Assembly: GCF_036884655.1 (NCBI RefSeq)
Contig: NC_088357.1
Span: 3,835,001-3,899,000, forward strand
Length of the DNA stretch: 64,000 bases
Source: Musa acuminata AAA Group
Lineage: Eukaryota > Streptophyta > Magnoliopsida > Zingiberales > Musaceae
Direction of reading: 5' to 3'
Numbering within the stretch: the stretch's first letter is position 1; every line of letters begins with the position of its first letter. Below are positions 58,401 through 64,000 of this stretch, in pieces. The position numbers were made by a program, and so were the translations under genes. Below the pieces are notes generated by a model. The model ran no database searches, was not told where the DNA came from, and saw only the letters and a program-made list of their open reading frames with translations.

Positions 58401-60737
58401 TTGAGGTCGGGATGGTTTTGGAAAGAGCACGGGTATGAGCATGGGATGTAAGATTTGGTTTGTAATGTGGATTTGTTGGGTCCACAGAAATGCTCCCTTG
58501 AATCTCATCTGTGAAGAAAAAAGATGGGTCCCATGGGTATGCAGGTACCAACTCAGGCCCATAAGCAACTGGCTGTGGTAAAACTCCTGGAGAAACAAGT
58601 GTTTGAGGGGATACTGAACTCGGATAATATGACCCTTGGCTCAAAAATTGTCCGTCAACACCATATATAGCTCCAGGTAAGACTGGACTGTAAGGAGGAT
58701 ACCCAGCTTGATAGCCTGGGAAGTAGTATACAAACGAGCCATTTTCTGCTTGAACAGCCTGAAGCAAAAAAGGTAATCAAATATTGATGTGAACACTAAC
58801 ATCACTCGACGTGAACCTTAGAGAAGCATATGCAATGATTGTAATAACATAAAGAGCAGCAACAGCAATTAAAAAAAAACAAATAAGCCAGGCTCACTTC
58901 TTTTCAGTAGTACAACAGTTTTGATCAGACAGCTATTAAGTTTGACCACAAAGATACAATACCAAGCCACTTTGAGAGTGGTAGTGCTCTGATTTGGCTT
59001 TTCCACTCTTCCTATTAGTGATACCCATGTTAGATTCACAATCTGACACCCGATGTGCCCTTTCAATTCAAAACCCATGCTGTGTACGATGGTCTGTAAA
59101 TGAAACTTGAAATTTTGTGTACGATCAATAGATGTTGGTTCAGCAATAAATCACCTTTGTAAATATTAGTTGCATAAGTTTAGAAATACTGCAAACTTCT
59201 AACTTAGCATGCAATTGGTGTAACAGAGGAGAGATGTATTTTTCTTCCATTCACAAGGCTGTTAACCCAAATGTATAAAACGAAAAACAGAAAAGGCCAC
59301 AGGCTCAGAAACAGAGCAAAATTTAAAATACTGCAACAAAAAAAGGAAGGATTTCTGCAAAATTTTAAATGTGAATAAACAGATAGACATTAAAGCCAAT
59401 TTTCAGTACCAAGCTTAACAAAAAGAAGAGAGTAATTACTTACAGGATGCTGAACTTGCAAGCTGTCACTTCCTTGAATGTAGTATTGATCATCCCATTC
59501 CCCCATCAAACCAGTAGATCCTGTTTGTTAATATATCTATGAGATCAAACTCAAAAGCACACATATTTAATAAATATCAATAACTTAAAAGGCCAAACCT
59601 GGATAATAGTAGCCATAGTAATACATGCCCTGTTCACCGACCAAAGGCTCTTGATCCACCTCGCTTTCTTTGGTGCTGCTTCCTGCATCCCCTGAGGAGA
59701 TGCAGGATGTCGAATCATATTGGCTTCCACCTTTTGGACCAGACTAAACAAACAAACAAGCACAAGCATTAGTGCTGGGTTTGCCAAGATCAAATTCCAA
59801 CAGTATCACCAAACTCAGCTGGGCAAAAACAGAAGGAAAAGATTAGGGACGCCAAAAAAAAAAAATATCGAACGACTCAAAACTACAACATACCGTATTG
59901 ATACAGTTGACCTTTGCCGGCAGATCTATCTTCAGTTTCTTCAGAGCATCCTCAATTGCTGGATCGTGAAAAGTCAAGGTCTTCAATTACAGAATGGCAA
60001 AGAAATCATTAATGATTTTCGATGAAAAAAATAAAGACGTCACGGCAACAAATTACGACCATGCAGAATCATATTCACGCAACTTTCCTCCCCCACCATG
60101 AAACATGACAAGTCTTTGAGACCACGTAAAAAATCCATCTCTGTCCATTTAGCCTCGCCAGATCTCAGATCTGCAAAATCATTTCACGATCCGATCTTTG
60201 ATCGTTCTTGATTCTAAAAAATTCACGGTTTATACCAAATTTCCCTGTTGTTGACGCTAGAAATGAACCCATCAAATTTCTTGCATCTAAAGGAGGCGTA
60301 ATCTCTCTTTTTATCACTTTTTTTTTTTCGGAGAAGAAAAAGAAGCTTAATTTATACCAATTAATCAGAAATAGCTCAGGTTCCAAAAGCTCAAATCAAC
60401 GATCCGACTCCGATCTAACAAAAAGAAGATAGATCATATGGTAGCTCTATCAATCGGGAGATCCAAGCAAAAAAAAAAAAAAATCATTTGAGGGGAAAAT
60501 TTTGAGGAAACGAGCGTCGACAACGGAGAACCGTAAATTTCTTGAATCGAAAAGTCAAGAATCTCCGAAAAAAGTCGGACGAAAAGCTCCAAGATAAAGA
60601 AAATCAATGAAGATAAAATAGATCTGACCAGATAACAAGAAGACCCACGAGATTGCATAATAAACCGAAGATTAAACAGGAAAATAAACAAAAATATGAC
60701 ACAGGATACGTTTCTCCGGCTTCGCCTTGGCGTCCAT
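55403..60737 (-). CDS. YTH-domain m6A reader (ECT family)
   Basis: Cytoplasmic reader of N6-methyladenosine in mRNA, of the plant ECT (YTHDF-like) family. Exons 2-9 join in frame: 59894-59980, 59599-59743, 59444-59520, 58309-58758, 57650-58186, 56820-57032, 56129-56284 and 55403-55519 (593 residues). A first exon at 60710-60737 encodes MDAKAKPEK. A Tyr/Pro/Gly-rich disordered region (YYFPGYQAGYPPYSP) precedes the YTH domain: FFVIKSYSEDDIHKSIKYNV, WASTPNGNK, LFFSVNASGQF, AEMTGRVDF, FWQQDKWNGFFPVKWHIIKD and NKPVTNSRDTQE. The three Trp residues of the methyl-A cage are present (in VWAS, FWQQ and KWNG). The visible donor of exon 1 is phase 1 while exon 2 needs phase 0, so a small exon or another donor is missing between them. 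Confidence 0.9.
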
Positions 60738-61925
60738 CAGATCGCACCACAAGTCTCCGCAGAAGAACCCTGAGTTACTCGTCGCCTCCAGCTCGAAAGG
60801 CGTCCGAATCGACCTACTCCCACGAGACCCAAACCCCGACCAAGGGAGCCGTTCGTCGCCGGAACCGGAGCAGGAGCCGTTTCCGACGAGCGGTGGTGGG
60901 GGCGGAGACGGAGGCGTGGGATTCGGAGGGATTGGAGCCCGGGAGAAAAAGGACGGCGAGGAGGCGCCCACGACAGTCCTCGAGGCGCGATCTAGCGGTC
61001 CACGAGGTTTTGCGCTCGGCAGCAGCAAATGGGCTCTCGTCCGTCCGATGATCTCGAGTGGGTGGGCGGACGCAGCTAAAATCTAGAGGGCAACGATCTG
61101 GTGCCTCGTGGGATTCAAGCCGTTACGAATTCCAACCAATCAGAACGGCAACAGCAGCCCAACTAGGCGAGGTTGACTTTGTCGTTTTTGGGGGTCCCGG
61201 TTAAGCTATATACAGGTGCCGTAACCGATGCCAGACTCACGCATGGTTCCGTGTACATGCATGTGTGTGATGCTGGATGTGACATGTAATGCCATCTTGG
61301 AGGTATGGCCACCTCCCGGTGGACTAACCGAAGGACTAGTATGCCGAGTAAAACCGGCATCACGATAAATATTTGAATCTCTATCGAAAGATTGAGATGA
61401 TATCGATTCCATGGAAGTAAATTTTCATGTCAAGTTTAGAATGGGAAGGTAATAAATCATGAGATATGCAATCGACATTTACGCATGCCATTAAGTTCAT
61501 GATACATACGATCCATATCCATGAACATGTTCGGGATCGGCATATCATTATTGCCTAAAATAAATATTCAGGGGATGGACCGGACAAGTTGCTCAATGCG
61601 GCATATAATATAAGATGATGGAGGCGAAGACTTCATGGCATGCTGCCGTGTCAAATGATGACTTTGTTTAATAACACAGAGATGCTGCACGTCCCTTTCT
61701 TTTAGACCTTCCATTAGAAGATATTAATCATCTTCGAGTTACATCACATTATTATAAGTATTCTAAGTAGGTAATTGAGTCCATCAAATACCTTCTAAAT
61801 CACAAAATTCGTAGATAAAGTCAAGTATTCTTTTGTCCATCGTTGCAAGATGCTCCATGGCATAAAATGAGTGTATGACCACGGCGCGGTTTCAGGACAT
61901 TGCATTCGGTCTCTTTTAGGAGTAG

Positions 61926-61946
61926 TCTCTCTCTCTCTCTCTCTCT
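61926..61946. repeat. (TC)n microsatellite
   Basis: About ten TC dinucleotides upstream of RPL37a. Confidence 0.9.
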
Positions 61947-62603
61947 ACACTTTGCTTAGCGATGAAGCTTTGGGTGAGTCATCCATCCCAAGTCTCGGGA
62001 AATTTCCGCGAAGGACTAAGAGAGAGAGAGAGGGGAAGCGCACCAGATCGTAATTGGTGACGTGGATGCACGTCAGGCGTTGGAACGGTGTGGCGCGAGA
62101 AGCCCTCTCTCCCACCACGTTTCGTGCTGTGAATGGTCACGGCGGCCTTGCCACTAGACCTGCCGGGTGGTAAGGTGCACCGCGTCTCTCCCGGGCTATT
62201 AAATTGCACCGGCACGTTGGTGATGGTCTACGGTGCCTGAATGCTACCATATCAACTGTCTCAGTAACTTGAGATTATTGTGCTACGTGCTTCTTTTTCT
62301 TTCCACAGGATATGTATGAGTCACTTGGCATTATAAACAACGCTTCTTTATCTTTAGGCAGGATCAGATGCTGGAGCGGATTGCAATCATACAGTGATCC
62401 ATAGGTTTTTTTTTTTTCTCTTTTAATAAGAATATAGGGAGAAAGTCGAGTGATGGTGGATGCGAATGTGACGTAGAATACTAAGTATGATCGGACGGTT
62501 AAGATCGTGAGTTTTGCACCACTCTAAATCTGGACCGTAGGACATCGAACGGCTGTGATTGATGGATCCATAAGTTGGAGACGGCTCGACTTGGGGCCAC
62601 CGG

Positions 62604-62613
62604 ATTAGGGTTT
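62604..62613 (-). promoter_or_regulatory. Telo-box in the RPL37a promoter
   Basis: The plus strand reads GATTAGGGTTTT, which on the minus strand contains AAACCCTAA, the telo-box found in many plant ribosomal-protein promoters. It lies about 100 bases before the ATG. Confidence 0.65.
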
Positions 62614-62705
62614 TGGGTTATAAGGCGTCGACGGCGATAAGGCGACTCGGTCGTCTTCTCTTTTGGAGTTTCGGTGGTAGATCGGATTCAGCCTCTTCCT
62701 CCACC

Positions 62706-64000
<1,295 letters not shown>

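Larger units (their letters stand above)
60738..62705. other. Divergent promoter region between the YTH gene and RPL37a
   Basis: The first 330 bases are GC-rich and form the YTH leader and promoter. They are open in the YTH start frame but without recognised protein. Then follows ordinary spacer with a (TC)n run at 61926-61946. The last 200 bases are the RPL37a promoter. No gene seen. Confidence 0.45.

Overview
This is plant nuclear DNA, most likely from a monocot. Most genes are cut by many GT-AG introns, while two genes (18.5-20.8 kb) are GC-rich and intronless, as is common in monocots. The intergenic DNA is AT-rich and full of retrotransposon and satellite-like debris. The repeat style recalls Zingiberales (banana relatives), but that is an inference from memory, not a search. 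I recognise nine protein-coding genes or gene ends of known family, plus one intronless PR-10-like gene, one decayed pseudogene and two 7SL RNA genes. No bacterial, CRISPR or organellar feature is present.

Layout. 0-1.5 kb: 3' end of MMS19 (+). 1.5-5.9 kb: mostly empty, with one doubtful gene start (-). 6.0-12.0 kb: a 16-exon casein-kinase-I-like kinase of the plant MLK/EL1 family (-). 13-17 kb: a repeat island with inverted ends, an array of about 76-bp repeats, gag-like fragments and a complete solo LTR with a perfect 5-bp target duplication. 18.5-20.8 kb: a lachrymatory-factor-synthase-like Bet v 1 protein and an E-class mitochondrial-type PPR protein (both +). 21.3-24.55 kb: a second copy of the repeat island with longer arrays. 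It abuts and truncates a PATROL1/unc-13-type (MUN domain) pseudogene (24.55-28.95 kb, -) that carries several stops and frameshifts. 29.2-31.1 kb: two 7SL (SRP) RNA genes in tandem (+), each with a plant USE/TATA promoter of pol III spacing and a T-run terminator.

31.6-38.3 kb: UDP-glucose 4-epimerase (-). Its last exon carries nine tandem 13-residue repeats as a C-terminal tail, the most unusual coding feature in the window. 42.3-45.3 kb: a CCT-motif transcriptional regulator (+). 46.8-50.7 kb: TAF11 (-), with a GC-AG intron, an intronic minisatellite and a foldback MITE. 52.1-53.3 kb: an intronless purine permease (-). 55.4-60.7 kb: a YTH-domain m6A reader of the ECT family (-). 62.7 kb to the end: ribosomal protein L37a/eL43 (+), running off the window, with a palindrome-bearing repeat in its intron.

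The genes do not form an operon or cluster. They are mostly housekeeping and regulatory functions: Fe-S delivery and DNA repair, histone or flowering-pathway kinase, sugar nucleotide metabolism, TFIID, m6A reading, ribosome and SRP. The interest lies in the repeat biology: a protein tail built from a coding minisatellite, paired 7SL genes that have decayed in different places, and a family of repeat islands that meets the broken end of a trafficking-gene pseudogene.
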